The notes below the pieces were generated by a model. It saw only the letters and a program-made list of their open reading frames with translations. It was not told the DNA's origin and searched no databases. From Yersinia enterocolitica (GTDB taxonomy: Bacteria; Pseudomonadota; Gammaproteobacteria; Enterobacterales; Enterobacteriaceae), in contig NBTC02000002.1 in the NCBI GenBank assembly GCA_002082245.2, positions 3,038,001 through 3,102,000 of the forward strand: a stretch of 64,000 nucleotides of DNA, read 5' to 3'. The position numbers and the translations under genes are program-made. Shown here one piece after another: positions 19,503 through 29,434 of this stretch; position 1 is the first letter of the stretch; each line of letters begins with the position of its first letter.

Positions 19503-20507
19503 TTATTTTTTAAGGTCTTGCTGCACTTGTTGTACAGGTTTAACCCACGGTTTTTTCGCCTGAACATCGGCTGGTAGCGTCGTGATGGCCCTTTTTGCAT
19601 CAGCAGAAGAGGGGTAGTTACCACTTACTAAAATATACCAAGGTTTACCATCACGTTTAGTTTCATAGACATGATAGTCAGTTAATTTTTGCTGTTTAGC
19701 ATAGACATTCAATGTGTCTGAGCGTGATGCGCTGCTCAGTTGTAACGTGAAATGGTTACCTGGTGCATTCTTTAAGGTACTACTGCTGCCAACGGAACCT
19801 GATTTGGTCACCGCAGATGCCGCTGGAGAAACCACGGTGGTCGGTTTTTTATGGTTGCTGGTTGGCAGCTTAGCTGCTGTCGTAGCTTGTTTCTGCGACG
19901 GGTGGGTAATGGTTTCACCCGTAGCCGGTGCCGGTGCTTTAGCCCCTTTTGAACCAGAAACCGTTGCAGGTGCCGTCGGCAAGGTGGATGTCTGACCGTC
20001 GTTCATATTCTGAGACAAGGTATCAACCTGCCCCTGAGTTTGAGAAAGTGCATCAGACATATTGCCTGGCAATTCAACACGCTGAGTCGGGCTGTTCGCC
20101 GAAGGCGGCACTGAAGCTTCAGTTGGCGTTGGCGAAATTGGCGGAGCACTAATATCCTGTGGCTGAGCCGAGTTCTTCACGCCATTGGCATCATGACCGT
20201 CGCTGGCATTGTTTGCTACACCGGGCTGAGTGTTATTGCCGCTAGTGAGTGAAGATGAATCAGACAGATTAATATTTCTCGCTGCATCAACATTCGGGTT
20301 TTGCTGGGATGCTTCATGCTCAGTCGGGGCTTTCAGGGCTGAACCGATGGCGATAATGATCAACAAAAGCACTAAAATGCCGATACCAATCATGATGTGT
20401 TGGCGTGAAACAGCAAGCTTAGGTCCGGCCGAGGACTTACGGGCACGTGTAGGACGACGGTCACTGCTATCTGGTTTCAGATCGTCTTCCGGCTTTAAAT
20501 CATCCAT
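19503..20507 (-). CDS. damX: Cell-division SPOR-domain protein
   Basis: 334 residues, shorter than E. coli DamX (about 428). Short charged cytoplasmic N-terminus (1-37), one transmembrane helix (~38-58, IMIGIGILVLLLIIIAIGS), a long Ser/Pro/Thr/Ala-rich periplasmic linker (~60-250), and a C-terminal SPOR domain (~255-330, FTLQLSSASRSDTLNVY ... WYILVSGNYPSSADAKRAI) that binds denuded septal peptidoglycan. The linker accounts for the length difference. Confidence 0.93.
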   Translation of the reverse strand: MDDLKPEDDLKPDSSDRRPTRARKSSAGPKLAVSRQHIMIGIGILVLLLIIIAIGSALKAPTEHEASQQNPNVDAARNINLSDSSSLTSGNNTQPGVANNASDGHDANGVKNSAQPQDISAPPISPTPTEASVPPSANSPTQRVELPGNMSDALSQTQGQVDTLSQNMNDGQTSTLPTAPATVSGSKGAKAPAPATGETITHPSQKQATTAAKLPTSNHKKPTTVVSPAASAVTKSGSVGSSSTLKNAPGNHFTLQLSSASRSDTLNVYAKQQKLTDYHVYETKRDGKPWYILVSGNYPSSADAKRAITTLPADVQAKKPWVKPVQQVQQDLKK

Positions 20508-20875
20508 CTAAACCCTCCAACTAGAGGCAAAAGCCCACCGCATTGATCACTGCGATCTGGCTGATTGATTTTACTGACTGCAAACAGGCTAAATCGCCCG
20601 TAGCAAAGGAATATGATGTTCTTATAGTACAACATCTTAGAACTTATGCGCATACCCTTCGTACTTGAAGCCGCAAAGGTACTAGCCACCCTCTCTTCCA
20701 AATCGCTAACTTGCGTCAGCTCAGCAGAATTATGAGCCTCACCAGGGATTACCCTGCGGGCCAGCACAAGTGTTGTTCAAAATGGTTTACAACCAATTTG
20801 CCTTTCCCTTGTTGCCTACAAGCTACTCCAATAACTATGGGTATCGAACATATAAATATCGGACTTATGCCATTT
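20508..20875. other. aroB-damX intergenic region with decayed ERIC remnant
   Basis: 368 bp without a gene. The stretch from about 20655 to 20765 (CGTACTTGAAGCCGCAAAGG, later CTTGCGTCAGCTC, then CACCAGGGATTACCCTGCGG) looks like a degenerate reverse-orientation ERIC element. The rest presumably holds a damX promoter. No RNA gene recognised. Confidence 0.45.
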
Positions 20876-21964
20876 TTATAACTGGCAATCAGCTATCGAT
20901 GCCAACACCGTGTCATGTGCAATACCGCTACGGATTTCTGATTTACCAATAGCCGTTGGCAGTACCAGACGAAGCTCGCCTGCCAGTACTTTTTTATCCC
21001 GCATCATATGCGGCAGATAAGACTCTGGTGTCATTTCCTGCGGCCCGCAGACCGGCAGACCGGCTCGTAACAGTAGTTGTTTGATACGCTCAACATCACT
21101 GGCTGAGAACTGACCTAATCGACGGGAGGTGTGTGCTGCCATCATCATTCCCGCAGCAACGGCTTCGCCGTGTAACCAGACGCCATAGCCCATTTCAGCC
21201 TCAATAGCATGACCATAAGTATGGCCCAAATTGAGTAATGCGCGCATACCGCTCTCTTCACGTTCATCGGCAGCAACAACATCGGCTTTTAATTCGCAGC
21301 AACGGCGGATGCAGTAAGCTAACGCTGACATATCCAGTGCGAGTAATGCATCGATATTATCTTCTAACCAATCAAAGAAAGCCGCATCAAGAATGATGCC
21401 ATATTTGATAACTTCAGCCAGCCCGGAGGCAAGCTCACGCGAAGGGAGAGTGTTAAGGCAATTAAGGTCAACCACTACCGATGCTGGTTGATAGAACGCA
21501 CCAATCATGTTCTTGCCCAGTGGATGATTTACTGCGGTTTTGCCACCGACAGAGGAATCCACCTGAGACAGTAAGGTAGTAGGAACTTGAATAAAGCGAA
21601 CGCCGCGCTGATAGCAAGCCGCAGCAAAACCGGTCAGGTCGCCTACTACACCGCCACCTAAGGCAACAAGTGTAGTATCACGACCATGCGGTTTTTCCAG
21701 AAGGGCAGAAAATACCTGCTCCAGAACACTCAGAGATTTGTACTGCTCACCGTCAGGTAAAATCACCTGATCAACTTTAATGCCACTTTGTTCCAACACT
21801 GCCCGGAGCGAATCCAGATAGAGTGGAGCCAGCGTTTGGTTAGTTACCAGCATTACCTGGTCACCCGCCTTTAGTGGCGCAAAAGAGGCCGAATCATTGA
21901 ACAATCCGGCAGCAATCGTAATGGGGTAACTACGTTCCCCTAACGTGACAGTAATCTTCTCCAT
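20876..21964 (-). CDS. aroB: 3-dehydroquinate synthase
   Basis: 362 residues, full length. Second step of the shikimate pathway, converting DAHP to 3-dehydroquinate with NAD and a divalent metal. Seen: [61 protein letters not shown] and the metal-ligand region [12 protein letters not shown]. 56 bp downstream of aroK, same operon. Confidence 0.97.
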   Translation of the reverse strand: MEKITVTLGERSYPITIAAGLFNDSASFAPLKAGDQVMLVTNQTLAPLYLDSLRAVLEQSGIKVDQVILPDGEQYKSLSVLEQVFSALLEKPHGRDTTLVALGGGVVGDLTGFAAACYQRGVRFIQVPTTLLSQVDSSVGGKTAVNHPLGKNMIGAFYQPASVVVDLNCLNTLPSRELASGLAEVIKYGIILDAAFFDWLEDNIDALLALDMSALAYCIRRCCELKADVVAADEREESGMRALLNLGHTYGHAIEAEMGYGVWLHGEAVAAGMMMAAHTSRRLGQFSASDVERIKQLLLRAGLPVCGPQEMTPESYLPHMMRDKKVLAGELRLVLPTAIGKSEIRSGIAHDTVLASIADCQL

Positions 21965-22020
21965 GTCGCGCTCAGTAACCTTCTTAACTTACGCCCGGAG
22001 GCATTAGTAAAATGCTAAAA

Positions 22021-22542
22021 TCAGTTACTTTCCAGCATGTTGATAATCTGGTTAGCAACAACTTTCGCGCTTTGATCGTCAGTGCGGATGGTGACATCTG
22101 CAATTTCTTCGTACAACGGATTACGTTCTTTTGCCAGTGCTTCTAACACTTCACGTGGAGGCGCATCAACCTGCAACAACGGACGTTTTTTGTCGCGCTG
22201 TGTACGGGCCAACTGCTTCTCGATTGTAGTTTCTAAATAAACCACAACGCCACGGGCTGACAAACGGTTACGGGTTTCTCTGGATTTAACAGAGCCACCA
22301 CCGGTTGCCAGAACAATGCCTTGTTTTTCCGTCAGTTCATTAATAACTTTTTCTTCACGATCGCGGAAACCTTCTTCGCCTTCCACGTCGAATACCCAGC
22401 CCACGTCAGCTCCGGTACGTCGCTCAATTTCTTGATCAGAGTCGAAAAACTCCATATTGAGTTGCTGAGCTAACTGACGACCAATAGTGCTTTTGCCGGC
22501 ACCCATAGGCCCAACCAGAAAGATATTGCGTTTCTCTGCCAT
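22021..22542 (-). CDS. aroK: Shikimate kinase I
   Basis: 173 residues. Phosphorylates shikimate with ATP. Walker [16 protein letters not shown] (11-25), shikimate-binding DSDQEIE with FRDREE, and ATGGGSV are all present. First gene of the leftward aro-dam cluster. Confidence 0.97.
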   Translation of the reverse strand: MAEKRNIFLVGPMGAGKSTIGRQLAQQLNMEFFDSDQEIERRTGADVGWVFDVEGEEGFRDREEKVINELTEKQGIVLATGGGSVKSRETRNRLSARGVVVYLETTIEKQLARTQRDKKRPLLQVDAPPREVLEALAKERNPLYEEIADVTIRTDDQSAKVVANQIINMLESN

Positions 22543-22888
22543 GTTTTTGGTATTACTAAGACTATTCGTTAATGATAACCCGCCCCGCCAATCAAATCAG
22601 CGGCGGGACCTAAACTGAAACCTCATGAGCGATAGTGCGAGATCAGACGGAAAATTATCTCAGCACTTCTGGTAGTTTGGCAACCGAATAAATCGTTGTA
22701 CACGTCGTGGGAGGGAAACCATACGTTTTTATCGGCGTATCAACGTTATTAAAACCTCGGAGCTCAATTCGGTAACCCTTGTAAGCTAAATCGGAGGCAG
22801 CGTCAAATTTAGAAGCCTCCTATCACACAAAAAGTTGCAGAAAGTCACCAAGATTGGTCTGTTTTCATAAAACACCCCCCCATAAGGC
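22543..22888. other. hofQ-aroK intergenic region
   Basis: 346 bp between hofQ and aroK, both leftward. It must contain the aroK promoter. A GC-rich inverted repeat (CCCGCC near 22580, GGCGGG near 22602) lies in the aroK upstream region. No ERIC copy, ORF or RNA gene is convincing. Confidence 0.45.
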
Positions 22889-24172
22889 TCAAGCACTGAT
22901 TAGCCTTGGCGTGATGAAAATCACTAACTCCCGCCGACTTTGTTGTTGGGTGTCTTGTTTGAACAGCGCGCCCAGCCAAGGGATATCGGCCAGGATGGGC
23001 ACTTTATTAATTCCCTGACTATTTTTTTGCTGGAAAATCCCCCCAAGCACAATAGTTTCCCCATCGTTTACGGTTATTTGGGTTTTTATTTCCTGCTTAT
23101 CTATTAATAAAGCTTCACTATCTCCGCGTTTAATTGCCATTCCGGGCATATTTTGGCTGATTTTCAAGTTTAGAGTAATCTTGCCATTACGCAGTATTTT
23201 CGGTGTCACTTCCATCCCTAATACTGCCTCTTTAAACTCAATAGTAGGCACCCCTTTTTTACCCCGCGAGACCGTATAAGGAATATCAGAACCTTGCTTG
23301 ATACTGGCAGTTTGCTGATGGGATGTCACCAGCCGAGGGCTGGCAATAATATCAACCTGATTTTCTTGCTCCAGCGCGCTCAATTCCAGTTCCAGCAGAC
23401 GCCCGCCGATACGGGCAACATTGAATCCAGCGCTGAGGGCGCTATTGGGGAGTGGCAAATTCACATTAAAATTATTCACTCTCAGCGCACGGGGCTGCGT
23501 TGCTTCGTCCATACCCCAACGCACACCAAGTTCATGCAAATTTTCCCGACTCATAGTTACGATGTGTGCCGCTAACTGCACTTGCTGTAAAGGCAAATCC
23601 ATCTCTGCCAGCCAACTTTTCAATAGTGCTAAAGAGGCGGGAGTATCGCGAATTAATAATGTATTAGTACGTTTATCTACCACTACGCTACCCAGTGGCG
23701 ATAGCAACCCACCTTCAGGAAGAGTCAAACTGTCGGCAACTTGTTCAGCATCAGCATACTGCAAGGCCAGTGAGAAATTATTTAGGGACTCAGATGCATC
23801 TTTCTGTTCCGCCCGTTGCTGTCTTTCTTGTATCTCCTGTTCGGTAAAAACCATCATTACCGACCCTTCGCGCTCTACTTTCAGACGGCCCATACGCAAA
23901 ATAATCGCCAAAGCCTGCTCCCACGGAACATCCGCCAATCTCAGGCTGAGATTACCGTCAACCCCGGCGGCAATGACTAAATTCAGTTGCTGATAATCCG
24001 CCAGTGCCTGCAACACTACCGCTATCGGCGCATCTTGAAACTCCAGGGTTACCGGCGGCCCACTTTTTGCGCTAAAGGCACGACTTGTGAGTAATACCAG
24101 CAGCAGCATCATCACCCCAGCACTGAGTGTTGGGGTAAGCCCACTCCGGGTTTTCGTAGTAGAAACATTCAT
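22889..24172 (-). CDS. hofQ: Secretin-like outer-membrane protein of the DNA-utilisation/pilus cluster
   Basis: 427 residues: signal sequence (~18-35), secretin N-terminal domains (VTLEFQDAPIAVVLQALADY and VDKRTNTLLIRDTP) and a C-terminal secretin domain (SPRLVTSHQQTASIKQGSDIPY, TPKILRNGKITLNLKI, IVLGGIFQQ, PWLGALFKQ, ELVIFITPRLI). Homologues are ComE of Haemophilus and PilQ; in E. coli HofQ is needed to use extracellular DNA as nutrient. Last gene of hofMNOPQ. It is shorter than PilQ, as usual for HofQ. Confidence 0.92.
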   Translation of the reverse strand: MNVSTTKTRSGLTPTLSAGVMMLLLVLLTSRAFSAKSGPPVTLEFQDAPIAVVLQALADYQQLNLVIAAGVDGNLSLRLADVPWEQALAIILRMGRLKVEREGSVMMVFTEQEIQERQQRAEQKDASESLNNFSLALQYADAEQVADSLTLPEGGLLSPLGSVVVDKRTNTLLIRDTPASLALLKSWLAEMDLPLQQVQLAAHIVTMSRENLHELGVRWGMDEATQPRALRVNNFNVNLPLPNSALSAGFNVARIGGRLLELELSALEQENQVDIIASPRLVTSHQQTASIKQGSDIPYTVSRGKKGVPTIEFKEAVLGMEVTPKILRNGKITLNLKISQNMPGMAIKRGDSEALLIDKQEIKTQITVNDGETIVLGGIFQQKNSQGINKVPILADIPWLGALFKQDTQQQSRRELVIFITPRLISA

Positions 24173-24278
24173 CAGACTAATTCCTTTTATGTCCTGTATA
24201 TTTGAAACGGTAAGAGTGCTTATGCTGCCCAGCCAAGCTCTTTAGTGATGATAATAATCATCTAAAAAAACCCGTTAG

Positions 24279-24638
24279 TTAGTGCATCAGCAGCACCACT
24301 GGCTCCGACAATCCAGAGCAAAAGCCAACTAAGCCAGTATTCTGTAGGCTCACCTGCCGTGAGCCAATATGGGTAACTTGCCAAGTTGACAACAGCCGTG
24401 AGCCGACCACTAGCTTCTGCCAGCGGCCCTCTGGCCGCAGTATCCAACCAGAAGAGTAATCTCCTCCCCTGATAACCCCTTGTAATCGCCAATGAGTGAG
24501 TTTCTCCCGCTCACCATCACATGGCTGTGCTGATAGGTCCTGAAAAGGATTACGCCCTGTGGCGGTCAATAAGGGGTCGGCATAAGCCACAGGTGCCAGT
24601 GATACGATTATCAGAGAGACTATCTTTAGAGGCCCCAT
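24279..24638 (-). CDS. hofP: HofP-type lipoprotein-like/periplasmic component
   Basis: 119 residues with an N-terminal signal sequence (MGPLKIVSLIIVSLAPVAYA) and ATGRNPFQD, the short motif seen in PilP-like proteins, then a small beta-rich domain (HWRLQGVIRGGDYSSGWI, VGSRLLSTWQVTHI). By position it is HofP, the PilP counterpart linking the inner-membrane PilMNO-like complex to the secretin. No lipobox Cys is evident. Poorly conserved family, so the call rests partly on gene order. Confidence 0.82.
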   Translation of the reverse strand: MGPLKIVSLIIVSLAPVAYADPLLTATGRNPFQDLSAQPCDGEREKLTHWRLQGVIRGGDYSSGWILRPEGRWQKLVVGSRLLSTWQVTHIGSRQVSLQNTGLVGFCSGLSEPVVLLMH

Positions 24639-24656
24639 ACCGTGCTCCCTTTGCCG

Positions 24657-25220
24657 CTACTCATTGACGCCACCTGCGAGATATTCTTTCAGGCTTAATT
24701 TCACCAACAGTACGGAATTATCACTATTAATCTCAACCAGCTGGGTCTGAACAGGGGTGGGGATTTCGGCTAGTTGACGAAATAAATGGAGTAATCCATA
24801 GAAATTGACCCGCAGAGTAGCGTGCCACTGTTGGTGCCTTATGGAATCCACTGCGGCCTCGCCAACTGGCCCGGATTGTCGCTGCCAGCGAATGACTTGC
24901 CCGCCAAACGGGGCAATCAATTCATCGGTCAGATGGGCCATTGAACTATCAAGTGACAACCACGATGCCTCCCTTTCTTTCAATACCATCATTTGCTGAC
25001 GAACCAGAGAAAGTGAGGGTAACGGTGCCAAAGCCGCCTGATGATGATCAACCTGTTGCTGATGTTGAATAATCTTATCTGCGGTGAGCCTCTGCTGTTG
25101 CCATGCAGGACGTAATAACATGCCATAAGCCATTACACTTAAAAGCCCAAGAAAAACCCACTGCCCTATCAAGATTTGCCAACCCGGCCTATCCATCCAA
25201 TGTTGCAGCCGCTTATTCAT
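24657..25220 (-). CDS. hofO: HofO, PilO-like inner-membrane protein
   Basis: 187 residues: short cytoplasmic start, one transmembrane segment (~17-37, LIGQWVFLGLLSVMAYGMLL), a coiled-coil-prone Gln-rich region (~40-75) and a small globular C-terminal domain (HATLRVNFYGLLHLFRQLAEIP), the PilO pattern. ATG 25220 follows GAGG with spacing 5 and overlaps the hofN stop by 8 bases; longer starts lie inside hofN. Forms the inner-membrane platform with HofM and HofN by analogy to PilMNO. Confidence 0.82.
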   Translation of the reverse strand: MNKRLQHWMDRPGWQILIGQWVFLGLLSVMAYGMLLRPAWQQQRLTADKIIQHQQQVDHHQAALAPLPSLSLVRQQMMVLKEREASWLSLDSSMAHLTDELIAPFGGQVIRWQRQSGPVGEAAVDSIRHQQWHATLRVNFYGLLHLFRQLAEIPTPVQTQLVEINSDNSVLLVKLSLKEYLAGGVNE

Positions 25221-25773
25221 CACTACCTCTTTCATCACTATCTCTGTCCTGCCAGTCGGCCCAAACCGCAAAGCGAAAATTACCGTCATCCTGCTGAGCA
25301 ATTTTTTGTAAATGCACTGTTGTGAAGAGAGGCGAGCGGCCTAAACGCACTACAAAGAGATTAATTGCGGCATAACTCTGGCTAATTACCTCAAAAACCA
25401 CCTTATCGCCTTGTGGTATCAGGCTGACCAACCAGCAGCTATCTGGAATTTGCTGCGATAGCTGCTGCAATAATATTGAATATCGCTGGGCAAGTTGGTG
25501 GGCCTGACGATAAATCTGAGCGCGCTGTTCCCGATGCCGTAGTTGTGCCATTGCCTGTTGCACCTCTTGATGGTGCTGGCCTAAGGCTATTTGCTGCTGG
25601 GATAGCGCTGCCAGACGGATTTGTTGGCTGAAATTTACTACCCGTGATTGCAGTTGTATTACAACCAGTAGGATGGCTAAAAATAGGCATTGGCATAAAC
25701 CTAGATTGCGCCAAAAACGGTAACGGGATGATTGACGTTCTGCACGCCATAACGAAAAATTAACTTGATACAT
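25213..25773 (-). CDS. hofN: HofN, PilN-like inner-membrane protein
   Basis: 186 residues. N-terminal MYQVNFSLWRAERQ resembles the PilN motif that binds PilM (INLLPWR type), followed by one transmembrane helix (~23-43), a Gln-rich coiled-coil stretch (~48-95) and a small periplasmic domain. Its start overlaps the hofM stop by one base (TGATG), so translation is coupled. Confidence 0.83.
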   Translation of the reverse strand: MYQVNFSLWRAERQSSRYRFWRNLGLCQCLFLAILLVVIQLQSRVVNFSQQIRLAALSQQQIALGQHHQEVQQAMAQLRHREQRAQIYRQAHQLAQRYSILLQQLSQQIPDSCWLVSLIPQGDKVVFEVISQSYAAINLFVVRLGRSPLFTTVHLQKIAQQDDGNFRFAVWADWQDRDSDERGSDE

Positions 25774-26654
25774 CAGTCGTCTGCCGGGCGTAATGCCAGC
25801 CCTCCGGCCAGAATAAATGCAGCGGGAGATCGCGGCAGTGGCGGTTGATACTGGGCAAAAGCCGTAAAGGGTGACCAGCCGGTGGTATTTTCAACCGGGG
25901 CATCATCCACCACATTACTGTAATACACCGTTATCGGTATTCCACTCTGCTCGGGATAACGCGCCTGAAGTTGTCTCAGCAACGTCGGTAATGGATTGAA
26001 TGTAGTAGGCGGCTGGCCTGGTGCTACATCCTCTGAGTCGGCTGCTACCACACCAAAGTCAAACGGCATGTCAGCCGATGACACCCACAGCCACTCACTC
26101 TCCAAACGGTGAACCAACCAATATGGTCCCGATAATCCTGCCGCCATCGCCATATAACGAAGAGCGCAGGGGGTAATATCAATCATATCGGAAGGTAAAC
26201 CCGCTTGATGCAAGCACGCCTGCCATTGCTGAACTTCTGACTGACGGGCGGCGGTGATGATTAACTCACTACTGGCTGTGGTTTCACTACGATAATCGAG
26301 GGCTAAAGCCTGACTGCCGAGCGGAAAGACCTTACTTGCTGCGGCTTTGATAAAACCATCACGCTGCGGTTCGCGTAAACGCCGGTCCGGTGTCGGAATA
26401 GTGTGTTGCAATATGCGCTGTGCGGGCAATGCGATACGTAATGAAATATGTTTTGGTAATTGTTTACGCAATAATTTGAGTTTGTCGCTAACCATATCTG
26501 GCTGTTGTAAAATACCCTCCCGCAAAACGCCAGAAGGTAAGGTTTGATGCCACCAGTAGCGCAGTTGCCAGCCATAGCGGCGTCTGACAACAGCCAAAGC
26601 ACGTATAGCATCTATTTGAATATCTAGCCCAACCTGCCAATATTGTGAGTACAT
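25773..26654 (-). CDS. hofM: HofM, PilM-like actin-fold protein
   Basis: 293 residues from ATG 26654, which follows GGAGG (spacing 9); an upstream ATG at 26699 would overlap the promoter. It has the PilM-like beginning (WQVGLDIQIDAIRALAV) and the later MIDITPCALRYMAMA, typical of the type IV pilus assembly ATPase-fold protein PilM. First gene of hofMNOPQ, divergent from mrcA, the same arrangement as the comABCDE operon and ponA in Haemophilus. Confidence 0.85.
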   Translation of the reverse strand: MYSQYWQVGLDIQIDAIRALAVVRRRYGWQLRYWWHQTLPSGVLREGILQQPDMVSDKLKLLRKQLPKHISLRIALPAQRILQHTIPTPDRRLREPQRDGFIKAAASKVFPLGSQALALDYRSETTASSELIITAARQSEVQQWQACLHQAGLPSDMIDITPCALRYMAMAAGLSGPYWLVHRLESEWLWVSSADMPFDFGVVAADSEDVAPGQPPTTFNPLPTLLRQLQARYPEQSGIPITVYYSNVVDDAPVENTTGWSPFTAFAQYQPPLPRSPAAFILAGGLALRPADD

Positions 26655-26773
26655 CTTTGTCGACCTCCATGTCGAGAGACAATAAAAGAACGTATCCATG
26701 TTACGGGCTTGCCTTTATACTACGGCGCGGTTGTTTATAAACTGCCCAATTGACATTGAATGGGAAATCTCAG

Positions 26774-29329
26774 GTGAAGTTCGTAAAGTATTTTTTGATC
26801 CTTACAGTGTGTTGCATTTTACTGGGAGCAGCCTCGATATTTGGCCTGTACAAATATATTGAGCCACAGCTACCCGATGTTGCCACGCTGAAAGATGTCC
26901 GGCTGCAAACACCTATGTTGGTGTATAGCGCCGAAGGCGAATTGATCGCTCAATACGGTGAAAAACGCCGTATCCCGTTGACATTAAAACAAATTCCACC
27001 AGAAATGGTGCATGCATTTATTGCTACGGAAGATAGCCGATTCTATGAGCATCACGGTGTGGACCCGGTTGGGATCCTACGTGCTGCCTCAATTGCTATG
27101 GTTTCTGGGCGTGCCTCACAAGGGGCAAGTACCATTACCCAGCAATTGGCTCGCAACTTCTTCTTAAGCCCGGAACGGACTTTGATACGTAAAATCAAGG
27201 AAGCCTTTCTGGCCATTCGTATCGAACAATTACTGACCAAAGATGAAATCCTTGAACTGTACCTGAACAAGATTTATCTCGGCTACCGTGCCTATGGTGT
27301 CGGTGCGGCAGCTCAGGTCTATTTCGGCAAAGAAGTCAATGAGTTGACCCTCAGCCAGATGGCGATGATCGCCGGTTTGCCAAAAGCGCCATCCACCTTC
27401 AACCCGCTCTATTCACATGACAGAGCAGTGGCACGCCGTAACGTAGTGCTCTCGCGTATGCTGGATGAAAAGTACATCACCCAGGCGCAGTACGATCAGG
27501 CGCGCAGTGAAGATCTGGTTGCCAACTACCATGCTCCGCAAATCGCCTTCTCAGCGCCTTATCTGTCAGAAATGGTGCGGCAGGAGATGATTAAGCGTTA
27601 CGGTGAGAATGCCTATACCGACGGCTATCAGGTCTATACCACCATAACCAGAAAGCTCCAGTTGGCGGCGGTCGACTCATTGCGTGCCAATGTGCTGGCT
27701 TATGATATGCGCCATGGTTATCGAGGCCCGTCCAATGTGTTGTGGAAAGTGGGCGAAAGCGCATGGGGCCGCGAGCAGATTATCGATTCACTGAAAACCT
27801 TGCCGGTCTATGGCCCACTGCTGCCTGCGGTGGTGACCGAAGCTAATACGACGCAAGCAACGGCACTGTTGGCAGATGGCAGCAACGTGACCTTACCAAT
27901 GTCCGGCATGCGTTGGGCACGTCCGTTTAAATCGGATAACGCCCAAGGGCCAACACCAAAACAAGTGACCGATGTGGTGCAGCCTGGCCAGCAGATTTGG
28001 GTAAGAAAAGTAGAAGATAATTGGTGGCTGGCACAGGTGCCGGACGTCAACTCAGCCTTGGTTTCTATCGATCCAAACAATGGTGCGGTTAAAGCGCTGG
28101 TCGGCGGTTTTGACTTTAACCAAAGTAAATTTAACCGTGCGACACAGGCACTACGCCAGGTCGGTTCGAATATCAAACCCTTCCTGTATACCGCGGCAAT
28201 GGACAAAGGTCTGACGCTGGCAACCATCCTCAATGACCTGCCAATTACACGCTGGGATGCGGGTGCAGGCACCGATTGGCGGCCAAAAAATTCACCACCG
28301 ACTTACGACGGCCCAATTCGTTTACGCCAAGGTTTAGGTCAATCGAAGAACGTGGTGATGGTGCGGGCAATGCGTGCCATGGGTGTGGATTATGCGGCTG
28401 AATACCTGCAACGCTTTGGTTTCCCAGCACAAAATATTGTGCACTCAGAATCCCTGGCATTAGGTTCCGCCTCCTTTACGCCATTGCAGTTAGTCCGTGG
28501 TTATGCCGTGTTGGCAAACGGCGGCTATCTGGTCGATCCCTATTTCATCACCAAGATAACTGATGATGTGGGCAATGTGCTGTTCGAAGAGAAACCGAAG
28601 ATTGTCTGTGAAGAGTGTAACTTACCGGTTATTTACGGTGACACTCAGCGCTCAGTTGTTCTGTCTGATGATAACATCGAAAACGTCGCCACCTCGCAGA
28701 ACAATAACGCCAGTAATGTGCCAATGCCTGAGTTAGAAAAAGTGACGCCCGAACAGGCCAAGCTCAACGGTGACCAGCAATACGCACCCCATGTGATAAG
28801 CACGCCGTTGGCCTTTTTGATTCGTGATGCGTTGAACTCAAATATCTTCGGGGAACCGGGTTGGATGGGTACCGGCTGGCGTGCCGGGCGTGACCTGAAA
28901 CGCAAGGATATTGGCGGTAAAACCGGTACCACTAACAACTCAAAAGATGCTTGGTTCTCTGGCTACGGCCCGGATACCGTGACCTCCGTCTGGATTGGCT
29001 TCGATGACCATCGCCGCGACTTAGGCCGCAGCTCTGCATCAGGGGCCATATCAGATCAGATCTCTGGTGCTGAAGGTGGGGCGAAGAGTGCACAACCTGC
29101 ATGGGATGACTTTATGAAAGCGGCCCTTGAAGGTTTGCCAGAAAAACCGGTTTCTCCACCGCCGGGTATTGTCAGCGTAGTGATTGATAAGCAGACGGGT
29201 AAGTTATCCAGTGGCGGACCAGGCAGTCGTTCAGAGTACTTTATCGAGGGGACACAACCCACCGAGTATTCAGTACATGAAGCAGGGACGACTCTAATGG
29301 ATAACGGGCAGACTCACGAGTTGTTCTGA
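26774..29329 (+). CDS. mrcA: Penicillin-binding protein 1A
   Basis: 851 residues from GTG 26774 (VKFVKYFLIL, as in E. coli); GGGA lies 8 nt upstream. Bifunctional peptidoglycan synthase: N-terminal membrane anchor (~6-30), transglycosylase domain with EDSRFYEHHGVD, GASTITQQLARN and NKIYLGYRAYGVGAAA, then an OB-like region and the transpeptidase with GSNIKPF (Ser465, same number as in E. coli) and GGKTGTTN. Anchored in the inner membrane, acting in the periplasm on cell elongation. Divergent from hofM. Confidence 0.96.
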   Translation: MKFVKYFLILTVCCILLGAASIFGLYKYIEPQLPDVATLKDVRLQTPMLVYSAEGELIAQYGEKRRIPLTLKQIPPEMVHAFIATEDSRFYEHHGVDPVGILRAASIAMVSGRASQGASTITQQLARNFFLSPERTLIRKIKEAFLAIRIEQLLTKDEILELYLNKIYLGYRAYGVGAAAQVYFGKEVNELTLSQMAMIAGLPKAPSTFNPLYSHDRAVARRNVVLSRMLDEKYITQAQYDQARSEDLVANYHAPQIAFSAPYLSEMVRQEMIKRYGENAYTDGYQVYTTITRKLQLAAVDSLRANVLAYDMRHGYRGPSNVLWKVGESAWGREQIIDSLKTLPVYGPLLPAVVTEANTTQATALLADGSNVTLPMSGMRWARPFKSDNAQGPTPKQVTDVVQPGQQIWVRKVEDNWWLAQVPDVNSALVSIDPNNGAVKALVGGFDFNQSKFNRATQALRQVGSNIKPFLYTAAMDKGLTLATILNDLPITRWDAGAGTDWRPKNSPPTYDGPIRLRQGLGQSKNVVMVRAMRAMGVDYAAEYLQRFGFPAQNIVHSESLALGSASFTPLQLVRGYAVLANGGYLVDPYFITKITDDVGNVLFEEKPKIVCEECNLPVIYGDTQRSVVLSDDNIENVATSQNNNASNVPMPELEKVTPEQAKLNGDQQYAPHVISTPLAFLIRDALNSNIFGEPGWMGTGWRAGRDLKRKDIGGKTGTTNNSKDAWFSGYGPDTVTSVWIGFDDHRRDLGRSSASGAISDQISGAEGGAKSAQPAWDDFMKAALEGLPEKPVSPPPGIVSVVIDKQTGKLSSGGPGSRSEYFIEGTQPTEYSVHEAGTTLMDNGQTHELF

Positions 29330-29384
29330 TGGAGTTGTTCTGTAAACGCTGATGGCCTGAGTATCAAGACGGAGCAGCGCCAAT

Positions 29385-29423
29385 AAAAAAGCCGGGAGCT
29401 CGTAACAGAGTCCCGGCTTTTTT
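29385..29423. terminator. Bidirectional rho-independent terminator, mrcA/nudE
   Basis: A run of six As, GCCGGGA, a 12-nt loop, TCCCGGC and seven Ts: perfect 13-bp stem including the A/T tract, located between convergent mrcA and nudE and able to work in both directions. Confidence 0.92.
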
Positions 29424-29434
29424 ATCTCTGACCA

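Noticed and set aside
26655..26773. Competence-type CRP-S site (TGCGA-N6-TCGCA) before hofM
   Set aside because: No such sequence is visible by eye in the hofM-mrcA gap.
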